Positions 24,981-33,712 are shown, counted from the first letter of the stretch. The stretch: 40,440 nt of DNA from Sideroxyarcus sp045866275 (GCA_045866275.1 BAAFRX010000020.1:1-40440); one strand, 5' to 3'. Numbers and translations: made by a program. The notes: generated by a model from the letters alone, not told the origin.

Positions 24981-25591
24981 AGCAGGAGAAGGGTAACGGG
25001 GGAAAGGGAACGAGTAACAGCGAAACCGAGGGTTTGGCCGTTCCAGTTTTTCCACTCCCCATCCCCTCTCATACCCGGATTTTAGGAATCGACCCCGGCC
25101 TGCGCATCACCGGGTTTGGTGTCATCGACAAGCAGGGGCAGCAATTGCATTACGTCGCCAGCGGCTGCATCAAAACGCCTGCGGGCGAGTTGCCGGAACG
25201 ATTGAAAGTCATTCTGTCTGCACTGGGCGAGGTCATTGCGCAGCATCTGCCGGAACTGGCGGCGGTGGAGAAGGTGTTCGTGAATGTGAACCCGCAATCG
25301 ACTCTGCTGCTCGGTCAGGCGCGCGGGGCCGCGATCTGCGCGGCGGTGCAGGCGGGTCTGCCGGTGGCGGAATACACGGCATTGCAGATCAAGCAGGCGG
25401 TGGTCGGCAACGGCCACGCCGACAAGGAACAGGTGCAGGCGATGGTGGTGCGCTTGCTGAATCTGTCCGGTACGCCCAGTCCGGATGCGGCGGATGCGCT
25501 GGCCTGCGCCATTTGCCATGCGCACGGTGGCATGGGGCTGGGCGCATTGGCGACCCGGAGTTTTCGCATGAAGGGGGGGCGGCTGGTATGA
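24977..25591 (+). CDS. ruvC: Holliday junction endodeoxyribonuclease RuvC
   Basis: RuvC resolves Holliday junctions in complex with RuvAB. Catalytic acids are visible in ILGIDPGLRITGFGV, in AVEKVFVN and in PDAADALACAICHAH. With the GTG at 24977 the protein is 204 residues and carries a 34-residue N-terminal extension of Gly/Lys/Ser/Pro-rich sequence before TRILGID; RuvC normally begins almost at that motif. The only later in-frame start I see is a TTG at 25034 (LAVPVF), still upstream, so some extension is unavoidable. The GTG overlapping the yebC stop suggests translational coupling. Confidence 0.94.
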   Translation: MKQEKGNGGKGTSNSETEGLAVPVFPLPIPSHTRILGIDPGLRITGFGVIDKQGQQLHYVASGCIKTPAGELPERLKVILSALGEVIAQHLPELAAVEKVFVNVNPQSTLLLGQARGAAICAAVQAGLPVAEYTALQIKQAVVGNGHADKEQVQAMVVRLLNLSGTPSPDAADALACAICHAHGGMGLGALATRSFRMKGGRLV

Positions 25592-26532
25592 CGCGGGAAC
25601 CGACGCTGGCATTGTTCGCCAATCCTGTGGCGCGTTATTTCGCCGCGACCCGACCGGCTTTTCTGACGGCCAGTCTGATGGCCTTTCTGATTGGGCTGGC
25701 CACCGCGTGGCATGACGGTGAAGACCTCGAAGCATTGTTGGCGCTCGTGACGTTTCTTTTTGCCTTGCTGGCGCATGCCGGGGTGAATGTGCTCAACGAT
25801 TACTACGATGCGCTGAATGGCACTGACGCGCAAAACACCGAGCGTATTTTTCCGTTCACCGGCGGCAGCCGCTTCATCCAGAACGGCGTGCTGACCATGG
25901 CGCAGACGCGCAATTTCGGATTTGCCCTGATGGCGGGCGTGGCCGCTGCCGGGGTGTGGCTGATGGCGCGCACCGATGCGCAACTGATGTATGTCGGACT
26001 GGCAGGGCTGTTCGTTGGCTGGGCGTATTCCGCGCCGCCGTTCCGTCTCAACAGTCGTGGCTGGGGTGAGCTGTGTGTGGCAGCAGGATTCCTGGCGATC
26101 ACGGTGGGCGCCGACTTCGTGCAGCGCAAAGGCTTCGATGCGGCGCCGTTCATCGCGGGGCTATCCTACGCCCTGCTGGTGACCAACCTTTTATACATCA
26201 ACCAGTTCCCGGATCGCGCCGCCGATCGCGCCGCTGGCAAGTTGCACTGGGTCGCCCGGCTGGAAGTAAGCAAGGCGCGCTGGGGCTACGCGCTGATCGT
26301 GGCGCTGGCTTATGTCTGGCTGGTGGTCAGCGTGCTGCTTGGCTGGTTGCCCGGGTTGGCGCTATTGGCATTATTCGCGTTGCCGCTGAGCATCAAGGCA
26401 GCCCGCGAATTGCTGCATCATGCCGCACAACCGCAACAACTGGCCAACGCGATCAAGCTCACCATCGCCGCGATGCTGGTGCACGGCACGCTGCTGTTGC
26501 TGGCGTTGATTTTAAGCAAAGGAAACCCATGA
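25588..26532 (+). CDS. UbiA-family prenyltransferase (MenA-like)
   Basis: A 314-residue integral membrane protein with about eight or nine hydrophobic segments. The two Asp-rich motifs of UbiA prenyltransferases are present: NVLNDYYDALNGTD (residues about 71-84) and NQFPDRAADRAAGK (about 209-222). NDYYD with TGGSRFIQNGVL is reminiscent of 1,4-dihydroxy-2-naphthoate prenyltransferase (MenA), but the acceptor could be another aromatic, so no symbol is given. Its ATG overlaps the ruvC stop (ATGA) and its own stop overlaps the ruvA ATG (ATGA), so it is embedded in the ruvC-ruvA transcript with no obvious functional link. Confidence 0.9.
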   Translation: MTREPTLALFANPVARYFAATRPAFLTASLMAFLIGLATAWHDGEDLEALLALVTFLFALLAHAGVNVLNDYYDALNGTDAQNTERIFPFTGGSRFIQNGVLTMAQTRNFGFALMAGVAAAGVWLMARTDAQLMYVGLAGLFVGWAYSAPPFRLNSRGWGELCVAAGFLAITVGADFVQRKGFDAAPFIAGLSYALLVTNLLYINQFPDRAADRAAGKLHWVARLEVSKARWGYALIVALAYVWLVVSVLLGWLPGLALLALFALPLSIKAARELLHHAAQPQQLANAIKLTIAAMLVHGTLLLLALILSKGNP

Positions 26533-27110
26533 TCGGAAGATTGAGCGGCACGCTGCTGGAGAAGAACCCGCCGCAGATTTTGCTGGACGTGCAGGGCGTG
26601 GGCTACGAAGTGGATGTGCCGATGAGCACGTTCTACAACCTGCCTGCGCTGAACGAGAAGGTGGCCTTGCACACGCAACTTGTCGTGCGCGAGGACGCGC
26701 ATCTGCTGTTCGGTTTTCTCACCCAGGAAGAGCGCATCGCGTTCCGCCAGTTGTTGAAGATCAGCGGCGTCGGTCCCAAACTGGCGCTGTCGGTGTTGTC
26801 CGGATTGAGCATCGGCGATCTGGCTGCCGCGGTGGCGAACAAGGATGCCTCGCGCCTGACCAAGATACCCGGCGTGGGCAAGAAGACGGCGGAGCGTTTG
26901 CTGCTCGAACTGCAAGGTAAATTCGCCGTGAGCGGTGTGGCAACTGCATCCGGTTCGGCTATCGCTTCGTCCGGCAACGATATTGTGAACGCACTCCTGG
27001 CATTGGGCTATAACGAAAAAGAAGCGGATTGGGCGGCGAAACAGTTGCCCAAGGATGCCGATGTCTCGGGCGGCATCCGCCAGGCGCTCAAGCTTTTGTC
27101 CAAGTCATGA
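26529..27110 (+). CDS. ruvA: Holliday junction branch-migration protein RuvA
   Basis: The 193-residue tetrameric subunit that binds the junction and loads RuvB. It starts MIGRLSGTLLEKNPPQILLD, has LLFGFLTQEERIAFRQLL, the helix-hairpin-helix KISGVGPKLALSVLSGLS and the second ITKIPGVGKKTAERLLLEL-like hairpin (TKIPGVGKKTAERLLLELQ), and a C-terminal three-helix domain (NALLALGYNEKEADWAAKQL) that touches RuvB. It overlaps the prenyltransferase stop and is followed by ruvB after 25 bases. Confidence 0.97.
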   Translation: MIGRLSGTLLEKNPPQILLDVQGVGYEVDVPMSTFYNLPALNEKVALHTQLVVREDAHLLFGFLTQEERIAFRQLLKISGVGPKLALSVLSGLSIGDLAAAVANKDASRLTKIPGVGKKTAERLLLELQGKFAVSGVATASGSAIASSGNDIVNALLALGYNEKEADWAAKQLPKDADVSGGIRQALKLLSKS

Positions 27111-27135
27111 ATCCGCTTAAGTTATTATTCAAGGC

Positions 27136-28191
27136 ATGATCCACAACGACGACCTCAGCGCCGCGCCGCGCATCATCTCCGCTGCCCCTGCCTCGGCGCA
27201 GGAGGAGGCACTGGAGCGCGCGCTGCGCCCCAGGCAGCTCGATGAATATGTCGGCCAGGAAAAGATTCGCGGGCAACTGGAAATTTTCATCGAGGCCGCG
27301 AAGAAACGCAAAGAACCGCTCGACCATGTGCTGCTGTTCGGCCCGCCCGGTCTGGGCAAGACCACGCTGGCACAGATCATCGCGCGCGAGATGGGCGTGA
27401 ACATCCGCCACACCTCCGGCCCGGTGCTGGAGCGCGCGGGCGATCTGGCCGCCTTGCTCACCAACCTTGAACCGAACGACGTGCTATTCATCGACGAAAT
27501 CCACCGCCTGTCGCCGGTGGTGGAAGAGATCTTGTACCCCGCGCTGGAGGATTACCAGATCGACATCATGATCGGCGAGGGGCCGGGCGCGCGTTCGGTG
27601 AAGATCGACCTGCCGCCGTTCACATTGGTCGGTGCGACCACGCGCGCGGGCATGCTCACCAATCCGCTGCGCGACCGCTTCGGCATCGTGGCACGCCTTG
27701 AATTTTATACGGCGGATGAGTTGCAGCGCATCGTCACGCGCTCCTCCGGATTGCTGGAACTGCCCATCTCCGCAGAGGGTGCGCTGGAGATTGCGAAACG
27801 TTCGCGCGGTACGCCGCGCATTGCCAACCGTTTGCTGCGCCGCGTGCGCGATTACGCCGATGTGCGCGCCGACGGTAATGCCACGCGCGAAGTGGCGGAT
27901 GCCGCGCTGACCATGCTGGATGTGGACGCGCGCGGGCTGGATGTGATGGATCGGAAGCTGTTGCAGACTGTAATCGAAAAATTCATGGGTGGCCCCGTCG
28001 GGGTGGACAACCTTGCCGCCGCCATCGGCGAAGAGCGCGACACCATCGAGGATGTGCTGGAACCCTACCTCATCCAGCAAGGTTACTTGCAGCGCACGCC
28101 GCGCGGGCGCATGGCGACGGCAAACGCCTATGAACATTTCGGGCTGGTGCAGCCGCGCAACGGCAACCACAGGGAACTGTGGGATGAATAA
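27136..28191 (+). CDS. ruvB: Holliday junction branch-migration ATPase RuvB
   Basis: The 351-residue AAA+ motor. It shows ALRPRQLDEYVGQEKIRGQL, Walker A LLFGPPGLGKTTLAQIIARE, Walker B DVLFIDEIHRLSPVVEE, sensor 1 FTLVGATTRAGMLTNPLRDR, and sensor 2 SRGTPRIANRLLRRVRDYA, plus the winged-helix C-terminus YLIQQGYLQRTPRGRMA. The ATG at 27136 has a TTCAAGGC leader; ruvB overlaps ybgC by eight bases, linking the ruv and tol-pal operons. Confidence 0.98.
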   Translation: MIHNDDLSAAPRIISAAPASAQEEALERALRPRQLDEYVGQEKIRGQLEIFIEAAKKRKEPLDHVLLFGPPGLGKTTLAQIIAREMGVNIRHTSGPVLERAGDLAALLTNLEPNDVLFIDEIHRLSPVVEEILYPALEDYQIDIMIGEGPGARSVKIDLPPFTLVGATTRAGMLTNPLRDRFGIVARLEFYTADELQRIVTRSSGLLELPISAEGALEIAKRSRGTPRIANRLLRRVRDYADVRADGNATREVADAALTMLDVDARGLDVMDRKLLQTVIEKFMGGPVGVDNLAAAIGEERDTIEDVLEPYLIQQGYLQRTPRGRMATANAYEHFGLVQPRNGNHRELWDE

Positions 28192-28591
28192 GCGCGAAAA
28201 GATATTTTCCTGGCCGGTGCGGGTGTATTTTCAGGACACCGACGCCGGCGGTGTGGTCTATCACGCCAGCTATGTGAACTTCATGGAGCGCGCACGGACG
28301 GAGTGGTTGCGCACGTTTGGCTACAGCAATGCCGGCCTGATGAAAGCGTTGGGCGTGGTGTTCGTGGTGCGCTCGCTCAAGCTGGATTACCTGAGGCCGG
28401 CGCTGCTCGACGACCTGCTGGAGGTGACGGCGCAGATCAAGGCCATTGGGCGGAGCCGGGTTACGTTGTTGCAAACCGTGCAGCGCAGCGACGAGTTGTT
28501 GACCGAGGGCGAGGTGCATCTGGTGTGCGTCAGTGTGGACAGTTTCAAGCCGGTGAGCGTGCCGGAACTTTTGCGCAAACAATGGAGTTGA
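28184..28591 (+). CDS. ybgC: Tol-Pal system acyl-CoA thioesterase YbgC
   Basis: A 135-residue hotdog-fold thioesterase. The active-site motif FQDTDAGGVVYHASYVNFME (residues about 16-35) includes the catalytic Asp, and RARTEWLRTFGYSN and LDYLRPALLDDLLEVTAQI follow. E. coli YbgC acts on short or acyl-ACP-linked chains and associates with phospholipid synthesis. It is the first gene of the tol-pal operon, overlapping the ruvB stop, and tolQ begins four bases after it. Confidence 0.95.
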   Translation: MNKREKIFSWPVRVYFQDTDAGGVVYHASYVNFMERARTEWLRTFGYSNAGLMKALGVVFVVRSLKLDYLRPALLDDLLEVTAQIKAIGRSRVTLLQTVQRSDELLTEGEVHLVCVSVDSFKPVSVPELLRKQWS

Positions 28592-28595
28592 ATGC

Positions 28596-29273
28596 ATGGA
28601 CATGATCCGCGATTTGTCGCTGCTGCATCTGCTGACCAATGCCAGCCTGCCGGTGCAGCTGGTGATGGGTTTGCTGCTGGGGGTGTCGCTGTTTTCCTGG
28701 TGGTATATCTTTCTAAAAATGTTTGCCGTGCGCGCCGCAGTCCGCCAGACACGCGAATTCGAGGATGCCTTCTGGAGCAATCCGAATCTGGTCGCGCTGT
28801 ATCAGCAGGCGGCAAGCCAGATGCGCCACAATCAGGGGGGGCTGGAGCATATCTTTGCCGCCGGCTTCGCCGAGTACGTCAAGCTGAAGAAAACGCATGG
28901 CGTGGATAGCGCCGCGCTGATGGAGGGCACGCGCCGCGCGATGCGCGCGCGTTACCAGCGCGAGATGGATCGACTGGAGTCGCATCTGTCCTTTTTGGCG
29001 ACCGTGGGTTCGGTCAGTCCGTATGTCGGTCTGCTGGGCACGGTATGGGGCATCATGAACGCGTTTCGCGGCCTGTCCAGCGTGGGGCAGGCGACCCTGG
29101 CGCAGGTCGCGCCGGGTATCGCTGAAGCCCTGGTGGCGACTGCGATGGGTTTGTTCGCCGCGATTCCGGCGGTGGTGGCCTATAACCGCTACGCGCGCGA
29201 CATCGATCGCCTGGCCACCCGTTTCGAGAGCTTCATCGAGGAATTTTCCAATGTTTTGCAACGTCAGCCCTGA
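28596..29273 (+). CDS. tolQ: Tol-Pal system proton-channel subunit TolQ
   Basis: A 225-residue inner-membrane protein of the ExbB/MotA family. An N-terminal transmembrane helix (LVMGLLLGVSLFSWWYIFLK) is followed by a cytoplasmic domain and the hallmark pore helices: LSFLATVGSVSPYVGLLGTV plus WGIMNAF, and LAQVAPGIAEALVATAMGLF then AAIPAVVAYNR. With TolR it uses proton flow to energise TolA. It is followed by tolR three bases later. Confidence 0.97.
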   Translation: MDMIRDLSLLHLLTNASLPVQLVMGLLLGVSLFSWWYIFLKMFAVRAAVRQTREFEDAFWSNPNLVALYQQAASQMRHNQGGLEHIFAAGFAEYVKLKKTHGVDSAALMEGTRRAMRARYQREMDRLESHLSFLATVGSVSPYVGLLGTVWGIMNAFRGLSSVGQATLAQVAPGIAEALVATAMGLFAAIPAVVAYNRYARDIDRLATRFESFIEEFSNVLQRQP

Positions 29274-29276
29274 ACA

Positions 29277-29702
29277 ATGAGCATGCCGGCCCAGCGACGC
29301 TCGCGCAACCGGCTGATGAGCCAGATCAACGTGGTGCCCTACATCGACGTGATGCTGGTGCTGCTTGTCATCTTCATGGTGACCGCGCCGATGATGAACC
29401 CGGGGCAGATCGATCTGCCCAGCGTGGGCAAGTCGGCGACCCCGTCGGTGGCGCCGCTGGAGGTGATGATCAAAAAAGATGCGACGCTGGTGTTGCGTGA
29501 TCACGCGCAGGGCGGCGCCGAACAGCCGGTCACGCGGGATGAGCTGGCCGGCCTGTTGAAACAGCGGCTGGCGAAGAATCCGCAGCAGGCCGTGGTGATC
29601 TCGGCGGACAAAAAGATCCGCTACGAAGAAGTCATCCATGTGATGGATATGTTGCAGCAGCAGAACGTCCAGAAAGTCGGTCTGCTCACCCGCACGAGAT
29701 GA
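29277..29702 (+). CDS. tolR: Tol-Pal system subunit TolR
   Basis: A 141-residue ExbD-family protein with a single membrane helix: QINVVPYIDVMLVLLVIFMV, in which Asp24 is the proton-carrying residue, then TAPMMNPGQIDLPSV. The periplasmic part ends PQQAVVISADKKIRYEEVIH and a C-terminal amphipathic helix. Residue spacing matches E. coli TolR. It overlaps the tolA start by four bases (ATGAG). Confidence 0.96.
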   Translation: MSMPAQRRSRNRLMSQINVVPYIDVMLVLLVIFMVTAPMMNPGQIDLPSVGKSATPSVAPLEVMIKKDATLVLRDHAQGGAEQPVTRDELAGLLKQRLAKNPQQAVVISADKKIRYEEVIHVMDMLQQQNVQKVGLLTRTR

Positions 29703-30436
29703 GCGGGGCGCTGCACTATCGCGAACCGAATCGGCTGGCCGCCGGCATGCTGGCGATGGCGGTGCATGGCGGTTTCTTGCTGCTGCTGATGTTTGGCGTG
29801 CACTGGCAGAACCGGGCACCCGATAGCTTCTCCGTCGAATTGTGGCAGAGTTTGCCGCTGGATGAAGCCGTCAGCATGAACGAACCGGCACCGGTTGCGG
29901 TTCCCAAACAGGAAGAGGTTGCCACACCTAAACAGGAAGAGGTGCCTGCGTCGCCACCGCCCCCGACACCACAAGCTGAAATTGAACTGCGCGACCGGAA
30001 AGTCGTCAAGAAAACGCCGCCCCAGCCGAGTGCCAGGGAACTTCACCGCCGCAGGGAAGCCGAAGCGCAGCGCAGGCTGGAAGAACAGGCCGAGCAGCGC
30101 AGGAAGGCAGAACAGGCGCGGGTGCGGGATGAAGTGAGGGCCGCCACGGCGGCCGAGGTGGGGCGTTATCAGGACATGATCCGCGGCAAGATCCGCCACA
30201 ACATCGTGATGCCGCCCGATGTGTCGCCGAATGCGGAGGTTGTGTTCAAAGTGACGCTGTTGCCGGGCGGTTCGGTGCTGGACGCGGTGCTGCTCAAAAG
30301 CAGCGGCAACCCGGCCTACGACGAAGCGACCGAGCGCGCCATCTACAAGGCGCAACCCCTGCCGCTGCCGACCGATCCGCTGCTGAAGAAAGAATTTCGC
30401 GAGTTGCGCCTGACCATCAGACCCGAGGAGAAGTGA
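29699..30436 (+). CDS. tolA: Tol-Pal system protein TolA
   Basis: TolA spans the periplasm and links the TolQR motor to Pal and TolB. The 245-residue product has one transmembrane segment (residues about 14-36, MLAMAVHGGFLLLLMFGVHW), a Pro/Glu/Lys-rich stretch with duplicated KQEEV units, an Arg/Glu/Ala coiled coil (REAEAQRRLEEQAEQRRKAE) and a C-terminal TonB-like domain (GRYQDMIRGKIRHNIVMPPD; VLLKSSGNPAYDEATERAIY). It is shorter than E. coli TolA (421) because the coiled coil is short. A TGATTC gap of three bases separates it from tolB. Confidence 0.95.
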   Translation: MSGALHYREPNRLAAGMLAMAVHGGFLLLLMFGVHWQNRAPDSFSVELWQSLPLDEAVSMNEPAPVAVPKQEEVATPKQEEVPASPPPPTPQAEIELRDRKVVKKTPPQPSARELHRRREAEAQRRLEEQAEQRRKAEQARVRDEVRAATAAEVGRYQDMIRGKIRHNIVMPPDVSPNAEVVFKVTLLPGGSVLDAVLLKSSGNPAYDEATERAIYKAQPLPLPTDPLLKKEFRELRLTIRPEEK

Positions 30437-30439
30437 TTC

Positions 30440-31693
30440 ATGTTGCGTTGGATAGTGTTATGCCTGTTGTTGATTGCAGCGCCGGTGCGTGCCGAGTTGA
30501 GCATCGAGATCACCGGGGCGGGTGAGCATCAAACGCCGCTGTCGCTGGTACGCTTCGCAGGCGACCCGCTGATCGCGCAGAGTCTGCTGGAAGTGATCGG
30601 CAACGATCTGTCCCGCACCGGCCTGTTCAAGCTGGTTGATCCCGCCGGCAAGCTGCCGCACCGCGTTGCGGAAGTGCGCGTGGCGGAATGGGCGGGGGTG
30701 GAAACCCTGCTGCTCGGCACCATTCAAGAGATGGACGGCGAGCAGTTGGCGGTCAGATTCAGCCTGTTCGATGTGGTGCGCAATGCGGAGCTGATGGCGC
30801 AGGTGGTGACCGCAAAAAGAACCCATCTGCGCGCGATTTCGCATCGTATCGCGGATAGGGTGTATGAGCGGCTGACCGGCAGTCCGGGCGTGTTCGGCAC
30901 GCGCATCGTGTATGTCAATCGCGATCAGGGCAGCTATCGGCTGGTGGTGGCGGACAGCGACGGTTATGGCGAACAATCCCTGCTGACTTCGAAAGAACCC
31001 ATCATGTCTCCGGCCTGGTCGCCTGACGGGAAGCAGATTGCCTATGTCAGCTTCGAGCGGCAACGCGCGATGGTGTATGTGCAGGCGCTCGATTCGGCCC
31101 AGCGGCGCTTGATTGCCGATTTTCCCGGCAGCAACAGCGCACCGGTCTGGTCGCCCGACGGCAAGCAATTGGCGCTGGTGCTGACGCGCGATGGCAGCTC
31201 GAACCTGTATTTAACCGAACTCCGCGGACGGGGAGTGCGTCAGCTTACCCAGGGATATGCAATCGATACCGAGCCGGTCTTTTCGATAGATGGGCAAAGC
31301 TTGCTGTTCACGTCAGACCGGGGCGGAAATCCGCAGATATACCGGCTGTCCCTTAAAGATGAACGCATACAACGTCTCACTTTCGAGAGTGGTAGCGCTT
31401 TTTCGCCGCGTCCGTCTCCGGATGGACGTGGCTTTGTGTTCTCGTTATATAAGGAGGGCGTGTTCTATGTTGCAGTACAGGATTTTGAAAGCGGCCAGGC
31501 CCAGATTCTGACCGCGGGCGGATGGGAAAAGAAACCCAGTTTTGCCCCCAATGGCAAAATGATCCTGTTTGCGACAGAAGTCATGGGCCGTGGTATATTG
31601 GCGACGGTTTCAAGCGATGGCAGAGTGAAGCAAAAAATGGTGGCCCAGCGGGGGGATATTCGCGAACCGATGTGGGGCCCGTACCTGAAATAA
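30440..31693 (+). CDS. tolB: Tol-Pal system beta-propeller protein TolB
   Basis: The 417-residue periplasmic protein has a signal peptide (WIVLCLLLIAAPVRA) and an N-terminal domain with the Pal/TolA-contacting SIEITGAGEHQ. Its six-bladed propeller is built of WD-like repeats: SPAWSPDGKQIAYVSFE, APVWSPDGKQLALVLTRDGS, EPVFSIDGQSLLFTSDRGGN, SPRPSPDGRGFVFSLY, KPSFAPNGKMILFATEVMGR. It exchanges partners between Pal and TolA. Upstream gap 3 bases; pal follows after 22 bases. Confidence 0.97.
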   Translation: MLRWIVLCLLLIAAPVRAELSIEITGAGEHQTPLSLVRFAGDPLIAQSLLEVIGNDLSRTGLFKLVDPAGKLPHRVAEVRVAEWAGVETLLLGTIQEMDGEQLAVRFSLFDVVRNAELMAQVVTAKRTHLRAISHRIADRVYERLTGSPGVFGTRIVYVNRDQGSYRLVVADSDGYGEQSLLTSKEPIMSPAWSPDGKQIAYVSFERQRAMVYVQALDSAQRRLIADFPGSNSAPVWSPDGKQLALVLTRDGSSNLYLTELRGRGVRQLTQGYAIDTEPVFSIDGQSLLFTSDRGGNPQIYRLSLKDERIQRLTFESGSAFSPRPSPDGRGFVFSLYKEGVFYVAVQDFESGQAQILTAGGWEKKPSFAPNGKMILFATEVMGRGILATVSSDGRVKQKMVAQRGDIREPMWGPYLK

Positions 31694-31715
31694 CGATTAA
31701 CAAGGAGTCAATGCA

Positions 31716-32270
31716 ATGAAAAAACTGATCCTGGCTATTTTTCTGACCCATTTCCTGGTGGCGTGCGCCAGCAACAAGCCCAAAGAAGAAACGGCCGCCC
31801 CCGTGACGACTCCGGAGTCTTCCGTGTCCAGTGCTCAAACTGACGCGCAAGCCGCTGCCGCCGCCGCGCAAGCGGCTACCGATGCGCAAGCCGCCGCCGC
31901 CGCGCAAGCCGCTGCCGATGAACTGGCCGCATTGAAGAGCAAGAGCAGCGTGTATTTCCCGTTTGACATTGATGCCGTACAAGCGGGTGATCGTGAAATC
32001 ATCCTGATGCATGCCCGTTATTTGGCGGCCCATCCGGCGGTACACGTTCAGGTCGAAGGCAATGCGGATGAGCGCGGCAGCAGCGAATACAACCTGGCCT
32101 TGGGACAGCGCCGCGCCGAAAATACCAAACGCGCATTGGTGCTGGGCGGAGCTGATGCAATGCAGATAGATTCCGTCAGCTACGGCGAAGAAAAACCGCG
32201 CTGCGCCGACCACAATGAAGCGTGCTGGGCACAGAATCGCCGCGCCGACATCAACTACGACGCGCAATAA
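31716..32270 (+). CDS. pal: Peptidoglycan-associated lipoprotein Pal
   Basis: A 184-residue outer-membrane lipoprotein. The signal peptide ends in lipobox LVAC (Cys17). A low-complexity linker rich in Ala and Gln (repeated AQAAAAAQAA-like units, about residues 42-68) leads to the OmpA-like peptidoglycan-binding domain: SSVYFPFDIDAVQAGDREII, VEGNADERGSSEYNLALGQR and the terminal RRADINYDAQ. The long Ala/Gln linker is unusual compared with E. coli Pal. AAGGAG precedes the ATG. Confidence 0.96.
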   Translation: MKKLILAIFLTHFLVACASNKPKEETAAPVTTPESSVSSAQTDAQAAAAAAQAATDAQAAAAAQAAADELAALKSKSSVYFPFDIDAVQAGDREIILMHARYLAAHPAVHVQVEGNADERGSSEYNLALGQRRAENTKRALVLGGADAMQIDSVSYGEEKPRCADHNEACWAQNRRADINYDAQ

Positions 32271-32272
32271 CC

Positions 32273-33040
32273 ATGTTGAAGGCGGCCTCCTGTTTGCTGG
32301 GTGGGCTGTTGTTGGTCAGCAGCCCCGCTTTTGCGGGGCTGTTTTCTGATGACGATGCCCGCAAGCAGATTCAGCAACTGGAAGCCCGTGTCATCAAACT
32401 GGAGCAACAACTGGCTGAAGCGGAGCTACAGAACAAGCTGTCCGTGCGTTCCATCCTCGATTTACAAATGCAACTGGAGATGCAGGCGACTGAACTCCGT
32501 AAGCAACGCGGCGAGTTTGAGGAGATTGGACACGCGCTGCAAGAGGGCGAAAAACGGCAAAAGAACTTCTATACCGATCTGGATTCTCGTTTGCGTCCGC
32601 TGGAGGCCGGAACAACGGGCAACGTTGCGCGCGTGACGCAGGATTCGGCCGGGGGCAGTGATCCGATGGGCGAGAATCGCGCATTCGAGACCGCTTACGG
32701 TATCTATCGCGCCGAGAAATACCCGGAAGCAGCCCGTGCCTTCAGCGATTTTCTCCGGCAATATCCGCAGTCGATGCACGAAGCCAATGTGTATTACTGG
32801 ATGGGCAACGCCCATTTCCTGAGCAGGGACTATGCGAATGCGGTGGCTGCTTATCGTTTTCTGCTGGACAAACACGATGACCATCCGCGCGCGCCGGAAT
32901 CCATGTTGAATCTTGCGGAAAGCCAGTTGTTGCTAAAACAGAAGGCCAATGCGCAAAAAACATTCAAGCAACTGATCGCCCGTTTCCCGGGTAGCGATGC
33001 TTCCGACAAGGCCAAGAAGCGCCTGGCGACGATCAAATAA
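32273..33040 (+). CDS. cpoB: Cell-division coordinator CpoB (YbgF)
   Basis: The 255-residue periplasmic protein has a signal peptide ending PAFA, an N-terminal trimerising coiled coil (IQQLEARVIKLEQQLAEAEL, residues about 31-90) and a C-terminal TPR domain with ENRAFETAYGIYRAEKYPEA, YWMGNAHFLSRDYANAVAAY and MLNLAESQLLLKQKANAQKT. It couples peptidoglycan synthesis with outer-membrane constriction and binds TolA. The ATG is two bases after the pal stop, the usual end of the tol-pal operon. Confidence 0.95.
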   Translation: MLKAASCLLGGLLLVSSPAFAGLFSDDDARKQIQQLEARVIKLEQQLAEAELQNKLSVRSILDLQMQLEMQATELRKQRGEFEEIGHALQEGEKRQKNFYTDLDSRLRPLEAGTTGNVARVTQDSAGGSDPMGENRAFETAYGIYRAEKYPEAARAFSDFLRQYPQSMHEANVYYWMGNAHFLSRDYANAVAAYRFLLDKHDDHPRAPESMLNLAESQLLLKQKANAQKTFKQLIARFPGSDASDKAKKRLATIK

Positions 33041-33055
33041 TTTTCTCCGTAGTCC

Positions 33056-33712
33056 ATGAATCAGTCCGTTGCCGTCACGCTGCGTGTCAGCGAAATCTTT
33101 TATTCCCTGCAGGGTGAAACCAGCCGCGCCGGATTGCCGACCGTGTTCGTGCGCCTGACTGGCTGCCCTTTGCGTTGCACCTACTGTGACACGGCCTACG
33201 CGTTCACCGGCGGACAAAGCATGGCGCTGGCGGAAATCATGGCGGCGGTTGGACAGTATGCGCCGCGCCACGTAACGGTGACCGGGGGCGAGCCGTTGGC
33301 GCAAAAGAACAGCCTGCCGTTGTTGCGCGCCTTGTGCGATGCGGGTTACGCCGTTTCGCTGGAAACTGGCGGCATGCTCGACATCTCGGCGGTGGATGAG
33401 CGGGTGATGCTCGTGCTCGACATCAAAACACCCGCTTCCGGCGAAGCCGACAAAAATCTCTGGTCGAATCTGGACTCTCTCAAGCCGCAGGACGAGATCA
33501 AGTTCGTGCTGTGTGACGAGCCCGATTATCGCTGGGCCAAACAGGTTCTGCTGGAACGCGGATTAGCCGAACGGTGCGGGGTTCTTTTCTCGCCGGCACA
33601 GGGCCAGCTTGCCGCCCGGGAACTGGCGGAATGGATCCTGCGCGATCGTTTGCCGGTGCGTTTTCAGTTGCAGTTGCACAAACTGCTGTGGGGCAACGAG
33701 GCCGGGCGATGA
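33056..33712 (+). CDS. queE: 7-carboxy-7-deazaguanine synthase QueE
   Basis: A radical SAM enzyme of queuosine biosynthesis, converting 6-carboxytetrahydropterin to 7-carboxy-7-deazaguanine. The 218-residue protein has SEIFYSLQGETSRAGLPTVF, the cluster motif CPLRCTYCDTAYAF, the SAM-binding VTGGEPLAQ, and HKLLWG at the C-terminus. The cluster motif spacing is Cys-x3-Cys-x2-Cys with the first Cys in TGCPLRC. The gene overlaps queC by four bases, so the two queuosine steps are coupled. cpoB-queE-queC is a common order in proteobacteria. Confidence 0.96.
   Translation: MNQSVAVTLRVSEIFYSLQGETSRAGLPTVFVRLTGCPLRCTYCDTAYAFTGGQSMALAEIMAAVGQYAPRHVTVTGGEPLAQKNSLPLLRALCDAGYAVSLETGGMLDISAVDERVMLVLDIKTPASGEADKNLWSNLDSLKPQDEIKFVLCDEPDYRWAKQVLLERGLAERCGVLFSPAQGQLAARELAEWILRDRLPVRFQLQLHKLLWGNEAGR

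Noticed and set aside
31840..31930. The GCGCAAGCCGC-type repeats in pal as a DNA repeat element.
   Set aside because: They encode an Ala/Gln linker in frame within an otherwise normal Pal, so simple coding repetition explains them.
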